From: Crossaster papposus
Lineage: Eukaryota > Echinodermata > Asteroidea > Velatida > Solasteridae
Assembly: GCA_037893245.1 (NCBI GenBank)
Contig: JBAIAA010000094.1
Coordinates: 310,001-374,000, forward strand
DNA: 64,000 bases
Direction: 5' to 3'
Positions 24,318 through 37,561 of the stretch are shown one piece after another. The notes under the pieces are model-generated. The model made no database searches and was not told the DNA's origin. It saw only the letters and a list, made by a program, of their open reading frames with translations. Each line of letters starts with the position of its first letter. Position 1 is the first letter of the stretch. The position numbers were made by a program, and so were the translations under genes.

Positions 24318-26271
24318 ATATAAGTCGAGAAAATTATCCTCATTCGCAGCCATGTTTTCTTATGTGTATCTATGTACACGTGTATTGCCGCATAGGCCTA
24401 TGTCGCCAGTGCCCTGACGCATGAGTCTCACAGTTTGGGTTCTTTCCATTGAGAAATTTGGCAATATTTCGGCTCAGATGTCGAGATGGTGAGTGTCTCT
24501 TCATTCTCGAACAACGTTGAGGTTCGCACCTAAGATATAAGTCGAGAAAATTATCCTGATTCGCAGCCATGTTTTCTTATGTGTATCTATGTACACGTGT
24601 ATTGCCGCATAGGCCTATGCCGCCAGTGCCCTGACGCATGAGTCTCACAGTTTGGGTTCTTTCCATTGAGAAATTTGGCAATATTTTGGCTCAGATGTCG
24701 ACATGGTGAGTGTCTCTTCATTATCGAACAACGTTGAGGTTCGCACCTAAGATATAAGTCGAACAAATTATCCTCATTCGCAGCCACTTGTTCTTATGTG
24801 TATGTTTGTACACGTGTATTGCCGCATAGGCCTATGCCGCCAGTGGCCTGACGCATGAGTCTCACGGTTTGGTTTTTTTTCCAGTGAGAAGTTTGGCAAT
24901 ATTTTGGCTCAGATGTCGAGCTGGTGAGTGTCTCTTCATTCTCGAACAACGTTGAGGTTCGCAGCTCAAATATAAGTCGAGAAAATTATCCTCATTCGCA
25001 GCCATGTTTTCTTATGTGTATCTATGTACACGTGTATTGCCGCATAGGCCTATGTCGCCAGTGCCCTGACGCATGAGTCTCACAGTTTGGGTTCTTTCCA
25101 TTGAGAAATTTGGCAATATTTTGGCTCAGATGTCGAGATGGTGAGTGTCTCTTCATTCTCGAACAACGTTGAGGTTCGCAGCTAAGATATAAGTCGAAAA
25201 AATTATCCTCATTCGCAGCCACCTTTTCTTATGTGTATGTTTGTACATGTGTATTGCCGCATAGGCCTATGCCGCCAGTGCCCTGACGCATGAGTCTCAC
25301 AGTTTGGGTTCTTTAAATAGATACATTTGGCAATATTTTGGCTACGATGTCGAGCTGGTGAGTGTCTCTTCATTCTCGAACAACGTTGAGGTTCGCACCT
25401 AAGATATAAGTCGAGAAAATTATCCTCACTCGCAGCCATGTTTTCTTATGTGTATCTATGTACACGTGTATTGCCGCATAGGCCTATGTCGCCAGTGCCC
25501 TGACGCATGAGTCTCACAATTTGGGTTCTTTCCATTGAGAAATTTGGCAATATTTTGGCTCAGATGTCGAGATGGTGAGTGTCTCTTCATTCTCGAACAA
25601 CGTTGAGGTTCGCAGCTCAAATATAAGTCTAGAAAATTATCCTCATTCGCAGCCATGTTTTCTTATGTGTATCTATGTACACGTGTATTGCCGCATAGGC
25701 CTATGTCGCCAGTGCCCTGACGCATGAGTCTCACAGTTTGGGTTCTTTCCATTGAGAAATTTGGCAATATTTTGGCTCAGATGTCGAGATGGTGAGTGTC
25801 TCTTCATTATCAAACAACGTTGAGGTTCGCAGCTCAAATATAAGTCGAGACAATTATCCTCATTCGCAGCCATGTTTTCTTATGTGTATCTATGTACACG
25901 TGTATTGCCGCATAGGCCTATGTCGCCAGTGCCCTGACGCATGAGTCTCACAGTTTGGGTTTTTTCCATTAAGAAATTTGGCAATATTTTGGCTCAGATG
26001 TCGAGATGGTGAGTGTCTCTTCATTCTTGAACAACGTTGAGGTTCGCAGCTAAGATATAAGTCGAAAAAATTATCCTCATTCGCAGCCACCTTTTCTTAT
26101 GTGTATGTTTGTACATGTGTATTGCCGCATAGGCCTATGCCGCCAGTGCCCTGACGCATGAGTCTCACAGTTTGGGTTCTTTAAATAGATACATTTGGCA
26201 ATATTTTGGCTACGATGTCGAGCTGGTGAGTGTCTCTTCATTCTCGAACAACGTTGAGGTTCGCAGCTCAA
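24318..26271 (+). repeat. 9-monomer unit, copy 2 (1954 bp)
   Basis: Same class order as 22364-24317. Visible differences are atataag for atatcag at the start, ctatgtac for ttatgtac near 24587, cacttgttc for cactttgtc, an extra t in place of g near 24873, tcactcgcag near 25430, and ttttttcc for ttctttcc near 25962. It is more diverged from its neighbour than the 20-mers are from each other. Confidence 0.88.
24970..26271 (+). repeat. 6-monomer unit F-I_R-T-C-F-I, copy 1 (1302 bp)
   Basis: The last six monomers of the nonamer copy. They carry tcactcgcag near 25430 and acaatttggg near 25516, both repeated 1302 bases later. The tcactcg change is absent from the parent copies at 18.9 and 23.2 kb, so it arose before this duplication but after the 1954-bp one. 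Confidence 0.9.
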
Positions 26272-27573
26272 ATATAAGTCGAGAAAATTATCCTCATTCG
26301 CAGCCATGTTTTCTTATGTGTATCTATGTACACGTGTATTGCCGCATAGGCCTATGTCGCCAGTGCCCTGACGCATGAGTCTCACAGTTTGGGTTCTTTC
26401 CATTGAGAAATTTGGCAATATTTTGGCTCAGATGTCGAGATGGTGAGTGTCTCTTCATTCTCGAACAACGTTGAGGTTCGCAGCTAAGATATAAGTCGAA
26501 AAAATTATCCTCATTCGCAGCCACCTTTTCTTATGTGTATGTTTGTACATGTGTATTGCCGCATAGGCCTATGCCGCCAGTGCCCTGACGCATGAGTCTC
26601 ACAGTTTGGGTTCTTTAAATAGATACATTTGGCAATATTTTGGCTACGATGTCGAGCTGGTGAGTGTCTCTTCATTCTCGAACAACGTTGAGGTTCGCAC
26701 CTAAGATATAAGTCGAGAAAATTATCCTCACTCGCAGCCATGTTTTCTTATGTGTATCTATGTACACGTGTATTGCCGCATAGGCCTATGTCGCCAGTGC
26801 CCTGACGCATGAGTCTCACAATTTGGGTTCTTTCCATTGAGAAATTTGGCAATATTTTGGCTCAGATGTCGAGATGGTGAGTGTCTCTTCATTCTCGAAC
26901 AACGTTGAGGTTCGCAGCTCAAATATAAGTCTAGAAAATTATCCTCATTCGCAGCCATGTTTTCTTATGTGTATCTATGTACACGTGTATTGCCGCATAG
27001 GCCTATGTCGCCAGTGCCCTGACGCATGAGTCTCACAGTTTGGGTTCTTTCCATTGAGAAATTTGGCAATATTTTGGCTCAGATGTCGAGATGGTGAGTG
27101 TCTCTTCATTATCAAACAACGTTGAGGTTCGCAGCTCAAATATAAGTCGAGACAATTATCCTCATTCGCAGCCATGTTTTCTTATGTGTATCTATGTACA
27201 CGTGTATTGCCGCATAGGCCTATGTCGCCAGTGCCCTGACGCATGAGTCTCACAGTTTGGGTTTTTTCCATTAAGAAATTTGGCAATATTTTGGCTCAGA
27301 TGTCGAGATGGTGAGTGTCTCTTCATTCTTGAACAACGTTGAGGTTCGCAGCTAAGATATAAGTCGAAAAAATTATCCTCATTCGCAGCCACCTTTTCTT
27401 ATGTGTATGTTTGTACATGTGTATTGCCGCATAGGCCTATGCCGCCAGTGCCCTGACGCATGAGTCTCACAGTTTGGGTTCTTTAAATAGATACATTTGG
27501 CAATATTTTGGCTACGATGTCGAGCTGGTGAGTGTCTCTTCATTCTCGAACAACGTTGAGGTTCGCAGCTCAA
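26272..27573 (+). repeat. 6-monomer unit F-I_R-T-C-F-I, copy 2 (1302 bp)
   Basis: Tandem partner of 24970-26271. It shares tcactcgcag (near 26732), acaatttggg and ttttttccattaag. I noticed no difference between the two copies. Confidence 0.9.
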
Positions 27574-29311
27574 ATATAAGTCGAGAAAATTATCCTCATT
27601 CGCAGCCATGTTTTCTTATGTGTATCTATGTACACGTGTATTGCCGCATAGGCCTATGTCGCCAGTGCCCTGACGCATGAGTCTCACAGTTTGGGTTCTT
27701 TCCATTGAGAAATTTGGCAATATTTTGGCTCAGATGTCGAGCTGGTGAGTGTCTCTTCATTCTCGAACAACGTTGAGGTTCGCAGCTCAAATATCAGTCG
27801 AGAAAATTATCCTCATTCGCAGCCATGTTTTCTTATGTGTATCTATGTACACGTGTATTGCCGCATAGGCCTATGTCGCCAGTGCCCTGACGCATGAGTC
27901 TCACAGTTTGGGTTCTTTCCATTGAAAAATTTGGCAATATTTTGGCTCAGATGTCGACATGGTGAGTGTCTCTTCATTATCGAACAACGTTGAGGTTCGC
28001 ACCTAAGATATAAGTCGAACAAATTATCCTCATTCGCAGCCACTTTTTCTTATGTGTATGTTTGTACACGTGTATTGCCGCATAGGCCTATGCCGCCAGT
28101 GGCCTGACGCATGAGTCTCACGGTTTGGGTTTTTTTCCAGTGAGAAGTTTGGCAATATTTTGGCTCAGATGTCGAGCTGGTGAGTGTCTCTTCATTCTCG
28201 AACAACGTTGAGGTTCGCAGCTCAAATATAAGTCGAGAAAATTATCCTCATTCGCAGCCATGTTTTCTTATGTGTATCTATGTACACGTGTATTGCCGCA
28301 TAGGCCTATGTCGCCAGTGCCCTGACGCATGAGTCTCACAGTTTGGGTTTTTTCCATTAAGAAATTTGGCAATATTTTGGCTCAGATGTCGAGATGGTGA
28401 GTGTCTCTTCATTCTTGAACAACGTTGAGGTTCGCAGCTAAGATATAAGTCGAAAAAATTATCCTCATTCGCAGCCACCTTTTCTTATGTGTATGTTTGT
28501 ACATGTGTATTGCCGCATAGGCCTATGCCGCCAGTGCCCTGACGCATGAGTCTCACAGTTTGGGTTCTTTAAATAGATACATTTGGCAATATTTTGGCTA
28601 CGATGTCGAGCTGGTGAGTGTCTCTTCATTCTCGAACAACGTTGAGGTTCGCAGCTCAAATATAAGTCGAGAAAATTATCCTCATTCGCAGCCATGTTTT
28701 CTTATGTGTATCTATGTACACGTGTATTGCCGCATAGGCCTATGTCGCCAGTGCCCTGACGCATGAGTCTCACAGTTTGGGTTCTTTCCATTGAGAAATT
28801 TGGCAATATTTTGGCTCAGATGTCGAGCTGGTGAGTGTCTCTTCATTCTCGAACAACGTTGAGGTTCGCAGCTCAAATATCAGTCGAGAAAATTATCCTC
28901 ATTCGCAGCCATGTTTTCTTATGTGTATCTATGTACACGTGTATTGCCGCATAGGCCTATGTCGCCAGTGCCCTGACGCATGAGTCTCACAGTTTGGGTT
29001 CTTTCCATTGAAAAATTTGGCAATATTTTGGCTCAGATGTCGACATGGTGAGTGTCTCTTCATTATCGAACAACGTTGAGGTTCGCACCTAAGATATAAG
29101 TCGAACAAATTATCCTCATTCGCAGCCACTTTTTCTTATGTGTATGTTTGTACACGTGTATTGCCGCATAGGCCTATGCCGCCAGTGGCCTGACGCATGA
29201 GTCTCACGGTTTGGGTTTTTTTCCAGTGAGAAGTTTGGCAATATTTTGGCTCAGATGTCGAGCTGGTGAGTGTCTCTTCATTCTCGAACAACGTTGAGGT
29301 TCGCAGCTCAA
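27574..29311 (+). repeat. S-A-P-F-I pentamers return (8 monomers, 1738 bp)
   Basis: S-A-P-F-I-S-A-P, the same order and total length as 1-1738, including the rare ttgaaaaattt form of A. Both S copies here lead into atatcag. The pentamer organisation of the first 6.5 kb therefore exists again more than 20 kb away. Confidence 0.9.
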
Positions 29312-32300
29312 ATATAAGTCGAGAAAATTATCCTCATTCGCAGCCATGTTTTCTTATGTGTATCTATGTACACGTGTATTGCCGCATAGGCCTATGTCGC
29401 CAGTGCCCTGACGCATGAGTCTCACAGTTTGGGTTCTTTCCATTGAGAAATTTGGCAATATTTTGGCTCAGATGTCGAGATGGTGAGTGTCTCTTCATTC
29501 TCGAACAACGTTGAGGTTCGCAGCTAAGATATAAGTCGAAAAAATTATCCTCATTCGCAGCCACCTTTTCTTATGTGTATGTTTGTACATGTGTATTGCC
29601 GCATAGGCCTATGCCGCCAGTGCCCTGACGCATGAGTCTCACAGTTTGGGTTCTTTAAATAGATACATTTGGCAATATTTTGGCTACGATGTCGAGCTGG
29701 TGAGTGTCTCTTCATTCTCGAACAACGTTGAGGTTCGCACCTAAGATATAAGTCGAGAAAATTATCCTCATTCGCAGCCATGTTTTCTTATGTGTATCTA
29801 TGTACACGTGTATTGCCGCATAGGCCTATGTCGCCAGTGCCCTGACGCATGAGTCTCACAGTTTGGGTTCTTTCCATTGAGAAATTTGGCAATATTTTGG
29901 CTCAGATGTCGAGATGGTGAGTGTCTCTTCATTCTCGAACAACGTTGAGGTTCGCAGCTCAAATATAAGTCTAGAAAATTATCCTCATTCGCAGCCATGT
30001 TTTCTTATGTGTATCTATGTACACGTGTATTGCCGCATAGGCCTATGTCGCCAGTGCCCTGACGCATGAGTCTCACAGTTTGGGTTCTTTCCATTGAGAA
30101 ATTTGGCAATATTTTGGCTCAGATGTCGAGATGGTGAGTGTCCCTTCATTATCAAACAACGTTGAGGTTCGCAGCTCAAATATAAGTCGAGACAATTATC
30201 CTCATTCGCAGCCATGTTTTCTTATGTGTATCTATGTACACGTGTATTGCAGCATAGGCCTATGTCGCCAGTGCCCTGACGCATGAGTCTCACAGTTTGG
30301 GTTCTTTCCATTAAGAAATTTGGCAATATTTTGGCTCAGATGTCGAGATGGTGAGTGTCTCTTCATTCTTGAACAACGTTGAGGTTCGCAGCTAAGATAT
30401 AAGTCGAAAAAATTATCCTCATTCGCAGCCACCTTTTCTTATGTGTATGTTTGTACATGTGTATTGCCGCATAGGCCTATGCCGCCAGTGCCCTGACGCA
30501 TGAGTCTCACAGTTTGGGTTCTTTAAATAGATACAATTGGCAATATTTTGGCTACGATGTCGAGCTGGTGAGTGTCTCTTCATTCTCGAACAACGTTGAG
30601 GTTCGCAGCTCAAATATAAGTCGAGAAAATTATCCTCATTCGCAGCCATGTTTTCTTATGTGTATCTATGTACACGTGTATTGCCACATAGGCCTATGTC
30701 GCCAGTGCCCTGACGCATGAGTCTCACAGTTTGGGTTCTTTCCATTGAGAAATTTGGCAATATTTCGGCTCAGATGTCGAGATGGTGAGTGTCTCTTCAT
30801 TCTCGAACAACGTTGAGGTTCGCACCTAAGATATAAGTCGAGAAAATTATCCTGATTCGCAGCCATGTTTTCTTATGTGTATCTATGTACACGTGTATTG
30901 CCGCATAGGCCTATGCCGCCAGTGCCCTGACGCATGAGTCTCACAGTTTGGGTTCTTTCCATTGAGAAATTTGGCAATATTTTGGCTCAGATGTCGACAT
31001 GGTGAGTGTCTCTTCATTATCGAACAACGTTGAGGTTCGCACCTAAGATATAAGTCGAACAAATTATCCTCATTCGCAGCCACTTTTTCTTATGTGTATG
31101 TTTGTACACGTGTATTGCCGCATAGGCCTATGCCGCCAGTGGCCTGACGCATGAGTCTCACGGTTTGGGTTTTTTTCCAGTGAGAAGTTTGGCAATATTT
31201 TGGCTCAGATGTCGAGCTGGAGAGTGTCTCTTCATTCTCGAACAACGTTGAGGTTCGCAGCTCAAATATAAGTCGAGAAAATTATCCTCATTCGCAGCCA
31301 TGTTTTCTTATGTGTATCTATGTACACGTGTATTGCCGCATAGGCCTATGTCGCCAGTGCCCTGACGCATGAGTCTCACAGTTTGGGTTCTTTCCATTGA
31401 GAAATTTGGCAATATTTTGGCTCAGATGTCGAGCTGGTGAGTGTCTCTTCATTCTCGAACAACGTTGAGGTTCGCAGCTCAAATATCAGTCGAGAAAATT
31501 ATCCTCATTCGCAGCCATGTTTTCTTATGTGTATCTATGTACACGTGTATTGCCGCATAGGCCTATGTCGCCAGTGCCCTGACGCATGAGTCTCACAGTT
31601 TGGGTTCTTTCCATTGAGAAATTTGGCAATATTTCGGCTCAGATGTCGAGATGGTGAGTGTCTCTTCATTCTCGAACAACGTTGAGGTTCGCACCTAAGA
31701 TATAAGTCGAGAAAATTATCCTGATTCGCAGCCATGTTTTCTTATGTGTATCTATGTACACGTGTATTGCCGCATAGGCCTATGCCACCAGTGCCCTGAC
31801 GCATGAGTCTCACAGTTTGGGTTCTTTCCATTGAGAAATTTGGCAATATTTTGGCTCAGATGTCGACATGGTGAGTGTCTCTTCATTATCGAACAACGTT
31901 GAGGTTCGCACCTAAGATATAAGTCGAACAAATTATCCTCATTCGCAGCCACTTTTTCTTATGTGTATGTTTGTACACGTGTATTGCCGCATAGGCCTAT
32001 GCCGCCAGTGGCCTGACGCATGAGTTTCACGGTTTGGGTTTTTTTCCAGTGAGAAGTTTGGCAATATTTTGGCTCAGATGTCGAGCTGGTGAGTGTCTCT
32101 TCATTCTCGAACAACGTTGAGGTTCGCAGCTCAAATATAAGTCGAGAAAATTATCCTCATTCGCAGCCATGTTTTCTTATGTGTATGTATGTACACGTGT
32201 ATTGCCGCATATGCCTATGTCGCCAGTGCCCTGACGCATGAGTCTCACAGTTTGGGTTCTTTCCATTGAGAAATTTGGCAATATTTTGGCTCAGATGTCG

Positions 32301-33436
32301 AGATGGTGAGTGTCTCTTCATTCTCGAACAACGTTGAGGTTCGCAGCTAAGATATAAGTCGAAAAAATTATCCTCATTTGCAGCCACCTTTTCTTATGTG
32401 TATGTTTGTACATGTGTATTGCCGCATAGGCCTATGCTGCCAGTGCCCTGACGCATGAGTCTCACAGTTTGGGTTCTTTAAATAGATACATTTGGCAATA
32501 TTTTGGCTACGATGTCGAGCTGGTGAGTGTCTCTTCATTCTCGAACAACGTTGAGGTTCGCACCTAAGATATAAGTCGAGAAAATTATCCTCATTCGCAG
32601 CCATGTTTTATTATGTGTATCTATGTACACGTGTATTGCCGCATAGGCCTATGTCGCCAGTGCCCTGACGCATGAGTCTCACAGTTTGGGTTCTTTCCAT
32701 TGAGAAATTTGGCAATATTTTGGCTCAGATGTCGAGATGGTGAGTGTCTCTTCATTCTCGAACAACGTTGAGGTTCGCAGCTCAAATATAAGTCTAGAAA
32801 ATTATCCTCATTCGCAGCCATGTTTTCTTATGTGTATCTATGTACACGTGTATTGCCGCATAGGCCTATGTCGCCAGTGCCCTGACGCATGAGTCTCACA
32901 GTTTGGGTTCTTTCCATTGAGAAATTTGGCAATATTTTGGCTCAGATGTCGAGATGGTGAGTGTCTCTTCATTATCAAACAACGTTGAGGTTCGCAGCTC
33001 AAATATAAGTCGAGACAATTATCCTCATTCGCAGCCATGTTTTCTTATGTGTATCTATGTACACGTGTATTGCCGCATAGGCCTATGTCGCCAGTGCCCT
33101 GACGCATGAGTCTCACAGTTTGGGTTCTTTCCATTAAGAAATTTGGCAATATTTTGGCTCAGATGTCGAGATGGTGAGTGTCTCTTCATTCTTGAACAAC
33201 GTTGAGGTTCGCAGCTAAGATATAAGTCGAAAAAATTATCCTCATTCGCAGCCACCTTTTCTTATGTGTATGTTTGTACATGTGTATTGCCGCATAGGCC
33301 TATGCCGCCAGTGCCCTGACGCATGAGTCTCACAGTTTGGGTTCTTTAAATAGATACATTTGGCAATATTTTGGCTACGATGTCGAGCTGGTGAGTGTCT
33401 CTTCATTCTCGAACAACGTTGAGGTTCGCAGCTCAA
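29312..33436 (+). repeat. Nonamer and decamer units, F-I_R-T-C-F-I-Q-A'-P then S-Q-A'-P-F-I_R-T-C-F-I
   Basis: 29312-31265 is the 1954-bp nonamer in a rotated phase. 31266-33436 is a 2171-bp decamer with the order seen at 17805-19975. Private single changes are ttgcagcat (30249), gccacatagg (30686), ctggagagtg (31220), ttttattatg (32608) and tttcctatg (33478). Confidence 0.87.
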
Positions 33437-33870
33437 ATATAAGTCGAGAAAATTATCCTCATTCGCAGCCATGTTTTCCTATGTGTATCTATGTACACGT
33501 GTATTGCCGCATAGGCCTATGTCGCCAGTGCCCTGACGCATGAGTCTCACAGTTTGGGTTCTTTCCATTGAGAAATTTGGCAATATTTTGGCTCAGATGT
33601 CGAGCTGGTGAGTGTCTCTTCATTCTCGAACAACGTTGAGGTTCGCAGCTCAAATATCAGTCGAGAAAATTATCCTCATTCGCAGCCATGTTTTCTTATG
33701 TGTATCTATGTACACGTGTATTGCCGCATAGGCCTATGTCGCCAGTGCCCTGACGCATGAGTCTCACAGTTTGGGTTCTTTCCATTGAGAAGTTTGGCAA
33801 TATTTTGGCTCAGATGTCGAGCTGGTGAGTGTCTCTTCATTCTCGAACAACGTTGAGGTTCGCAGCTCAA
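33437..33870 (+). repeat. Two linking monomers
   Basis: An S monomer leading into atatcag (33437-33653) and a monomer with gagaagtttgg and gagctgg (33654-33870). The second carries the gaagttt mark of class P without the extra T, so it looks mosaic. Confidence 0.8.
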
Positions 33871-34521
33871 ATATAAGTCTAGAAAATTATCCTCATTCGC
33901 AGCCATGTTTTCTTATGTGTATCTATGTATACGTGTATTGCCGCATAGGCCTATGTCGCCAGTGCCCTGACGCATGAGTCTCACAGTTTGGGTTCTTTCC
34001 ATTGAGAAATTTGACAATATTTTGGCTACGATGTCGAGCTGGTGAGTGTCTCTTCATTATTGAACAACGCTGAGGTTCGCAGCTCAAATATAAGTCGAGA
34101 CAATTATCCTCATTCGCAGCCATGTTTTCTTATGTGTATCTATGTACACGTGTATTGCCGCATAGGCCTATGTCGCCAGTGCCCTGACGCATGAGTCTCA
34201 CAGTTTGGGTTCTTTCCATTAAGAAATTTGGCAATATTTTGGCTCAGATGTCGAGATGGTGAGTGTCTCTTCATTCTCGAACAACGTTGAGGTTCGCAGC
34301 TCAAATATAAGTCTAGAAAATTATCCTCATTCGCAGCCATGTTTTCTTATGTGTATCTATGTATACGTGTATTGCCGCATAGGCCTATGTCGCCAGTGCC
34401 CTGACGCATGAGTCTCACAGTTTGGGTTCTTTCCATTGAGAAATTTGACAATATTTTAGCTACGATGTCGAGCTGGTGAGTGTCTCTTCATTATTGAACA
34501 ACGCTGAGGTTTGCAGCTCAA

Positions 34522-34738
34522 ATATAAGTCGAGACAATTATCCTCATTCGCAGCCATGTTTTCTTATGTGTATCTATGTACACGTGTATTGCCGCATAGG
34601 CCTATGCCGCCAGTGCCCTGACGCATGAGTCTCACAGTTTGGGTTCTTTAAATAGATACATTTGGCAATATTTTGGCTCAGATGTCGACATGGTGAGTGT
34701 CTCTTCATTATCGAACAACGTTGAGGTTCGCACCTAAG
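34522..34738 (+). repeat. Three-part mosaic monomer
   Basis: It starts like a C-follower (gagacaatt, ccatg, ctatgtac), carries the class I middle (tgccgcc, aaatagatacattt) and ends as class A (ggctcag, gacatgg, attatcg, cacctaag). Switches lie about monomer bases 52-86 and 136-160. This combination occurs once in the window. Confidence 0.85.
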
Positions 34739-34955
34739 ATATAAGTCGAACAAATTATCCTCATTCGCAGCCACTTTTTCTTATGTGTATGTTTGTACAC
34801 GTGTATTGCCGCATAGGCCTATGCCGCCAGTGCCCTGACGCATGAGTCTCACAGTTTGGGTTCTTTCCATTGAGAAATTTGGCAATATTTTGGCTCAGAT
34901 GTCGACATGGTGAGTGTCTCTTCATTATCGAACAACGTTGAGGTTCGCACCTAAG
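34739..34955 (+). repeat. P-to-A' mosaic monomer
   Basis: The first 60 bases are class P (agtcgaac, ccactttt, gtttgtac) but the rest is class A' (gtgccc, ttctttcc, gacatgg, attatcg, cacctaag), and the length is 217, not 218. It directly follows the mosaic at 34522 and precedes a normal P at 34956. Confidence 0.85.
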
Positions 34956-36041
34956 ATATAAGTCGAACAAATTATCCTCATTCGCAGCCACTTTTTCTTA
35001 TGTGTATGTTTGTACACGTGTATTGCCGCATAGGCCTATGCCGCCAGTGGCCTGACGCATGAGTCTCACGGTTTGGGTTTTTTTCCAGTGAGAAGTTTGG
35101 CAATATTTTGGCTCAGATGTCGAGCTGGTGAGTGTCTCTTCATTCTCGAACAACGTTGAGGTTCGCAGCTCAAATATAAGTCTAGAAAATTATCCTCATT
35201 CGCAGCCATGTTTTCTTATGTGTATCTATGTATACGTGTATTGCCGCATAGGCCTATGTCGCCAGTGCCCTGACGCATGAGTCTCACAGTTTGGGTTCTT
35301 TCCATTGAGAAATTTGACAATATTTTGGCTACGATGTCGAGCTGGTGAGTGTCTCTTCATTATTGAACAACGCTGAGGATCGCAGCTCAAATATAAGTCG
35401 AGACAATTATCCTCATTCGCAGCCATGTTTTCTTATGTGTATCTATGTACACGTGTATTGCCGCATAGGCCTATGTCGCCAGTGCCCTGACGCATGAGTC
35501 TCACAGTTTGGGTTCTTTCCATTAAGAAATTTGGCAATATTTTGGCTCAGATGTCGAGATGGTGAGTGTCTCTTCATTCTCGAACAACGTTGAGGTTCGC
35601 AGCTCAAATATAAGTCTAGAAAATTATCCTCATTCGCAGCCATGTTTTCTTATGTGTATCTATGTATACGTGTATTGCCGCATAGGCCTATGTCGCCAGT
35701 GCCCTGACGCATGAGTCTCACAGTTTGGGTTCTTTCCATTGAGAAATTTGACAATATTTTGGCTACGATGTCGAGCTGGTGAGTGTCTCTTCATTATTGA
35801 ACAACGCTGAGGTTTGCAGCTCAAATATAAGTCGAGACAATTATCCTCATTCGCAGCCATGTTTTCTTATGTGTATCTATGTACACGTGTATTGCCGCAT
35901 AGGCCTATGTCGCCAGTGCCCTGACGCATGAGTCTCACAGTTTGGGTTCTTTCCATTAAGAAATTTGGCAATATTTTGGCTCAGATGTCGAGATGGTGAG
36001 TGTCTCTTCATTCTCGAACAACGTTGAGGTTCGCAGCTAAG

Positions 36042-37561
36042 ATATAAGTCGAAAAAATTATCCTCATTTGCAGCCACCTTTTCTTATGTGTATGTTTGTA
36101 CATGTGTATTGCCGCATAGGCCTATGCCGCCAGTGCCCTGACGCATGAGTCTCACAGTTTGGGTTCTTTAAATAGATACATTTGGCAATATTTTGGCTAC
36201 GATGTCGAGCTGGTGAGTGTCTCTTCATTTTCGAACAACGTTGAGGTTCGCAGCTCAAATATAAGTCGAGAAAATTATCCTCATTCGCAGCCATGTTTTC
36301 TGATGTGTATCTATGTACACGTGTATTGCCGCATAGGCCTATGTCGCCAGTGCCCTGACGCATGAGTCTCACAGTTTGGGTTCTTTCCATTGAGAAATTT
36401 GGCAATATTTTGGCTCAGATGTCGAGCTGGTGAGTGTCTCTTCATTCTCGAACAACGTTGAGGTTCGCAGCTCAAATATAAGTCTAGAAAATTATCCTCA
36501 TTCGCAGCCATGTTTTCTTATGTGTATCTATGTACACGTGTATTGCCGCATAGGCCTATGTCGCCAGTGCCCTGACGCATGAGTCTCACAGTTTGGGTTC
36601 TTTCCATTGAGAAATTTGGCAATATTTTGGCTCAGATGTCGAGATGGTGAGTGTCTCTTCATTATCGAACAACGTTGAGGTTCGCAGCTCAAATATAAGT
36701 CGAGACAATTATCCTCATTCGCAGCCATGTTTTCTTATGTGTATCTATGTACACGTGTATTGCCGCATGGGCCTATGTCGCCAGTGCCCTGACGCATGAG
36801 TCTCACAGTTTGGGTTTTTTCCAGTGAGAAATTTGGCAATATTTTGGCTCAGATGTCGAGCTGGAGAGTGTCTCTTCATTCTCGAACAAGGTTGAGGTTC
36901 GCAGCTCAGATACAAGTCGAGAAAATTATCCTCATTCGCAGCCATGTTTTCTTATGTGTATCTATGTACACGTGTATTGCCGCATAGGCCTATGTCGCCA
37001 GTGCCCTGACGCATGAGTCTCACAGTTTGGGTTCTTTCCATTGAGAAATTTGGCAATATTTCGGCTCAGATGTCGAGATGGTGAGTGTCTCTTCATTCTC
37101 GAACAACGTTGAGGTTCGCACCTAAGATATAAGTCGAGAAAATTATCCTCATTCGCAGCCATGTTTTCTTATGTGTATCTATGTACACGTGTATTGCCGC
37201 ATAGGCCTATGTCGCCAGTGCCCTGACGCATGAGTCTCACAGTTTGGGTTCTTTCCATTGAGAAATTTTGCAATATTTTGGCTCAGATGTCGAGATGGTG
37301 AGTGTCTCTTCATTATCGAACAACGTTGAGGTTCGCACCTAAGATATAAGTCGAACAAATTATCCTCATTCGCAGCCACCTTTTCTTATGTGTATGTTGG
37401 TACACGTGTATTGCCGCATAGGCCTATGCCGCCAGTGGCCTGACGCATGAGTCTCACGGTTTGGGTTTTTTTCCAGTGAGAAGTTTGGCAATATTTTGGC
37501 TCAGATGTCGAGCTGGTGAGTGTCTCTTCATTCTCGAACAACGTTGAGGTTCGCAGCTCAA
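36042..37561 (+). repeat. Linking block I-S-C-X-Q-A-like-P
   Basis: Seven monomers. The first X copy in the window lies at 36693 (ccagtgag, ctggagag, aacaagg, ctcagatacaag). The Q copy at 36910 has ttcggctc. The P at 37344 has tgttggtac, a change I see elsewhere only near 58,013. A single change ttctgatg lies at 36300. Confidence 0.85.

Larger units (their letters stand above)
33871..36041 (+). repeat. 434-bp dimer array (Y plus T/C-like) with a 652-bp insert
   Basis: Class Y monomers start at 33871, 34305, 35174 and 35608 and alternate with T-like copies at 34088, 35391 and 35825, giving a 434-bp dimer. Y is marked by gtatacg (loss of cacgtg), ttgacaat, ggctacg, attattg and aacgctgagg. Three other monomers, 34522-35173, break the dimer run. 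Y at 34305 and 35608 share ggtttgcag. Class Y is confined to this region of the window. Confidence 0.88.
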
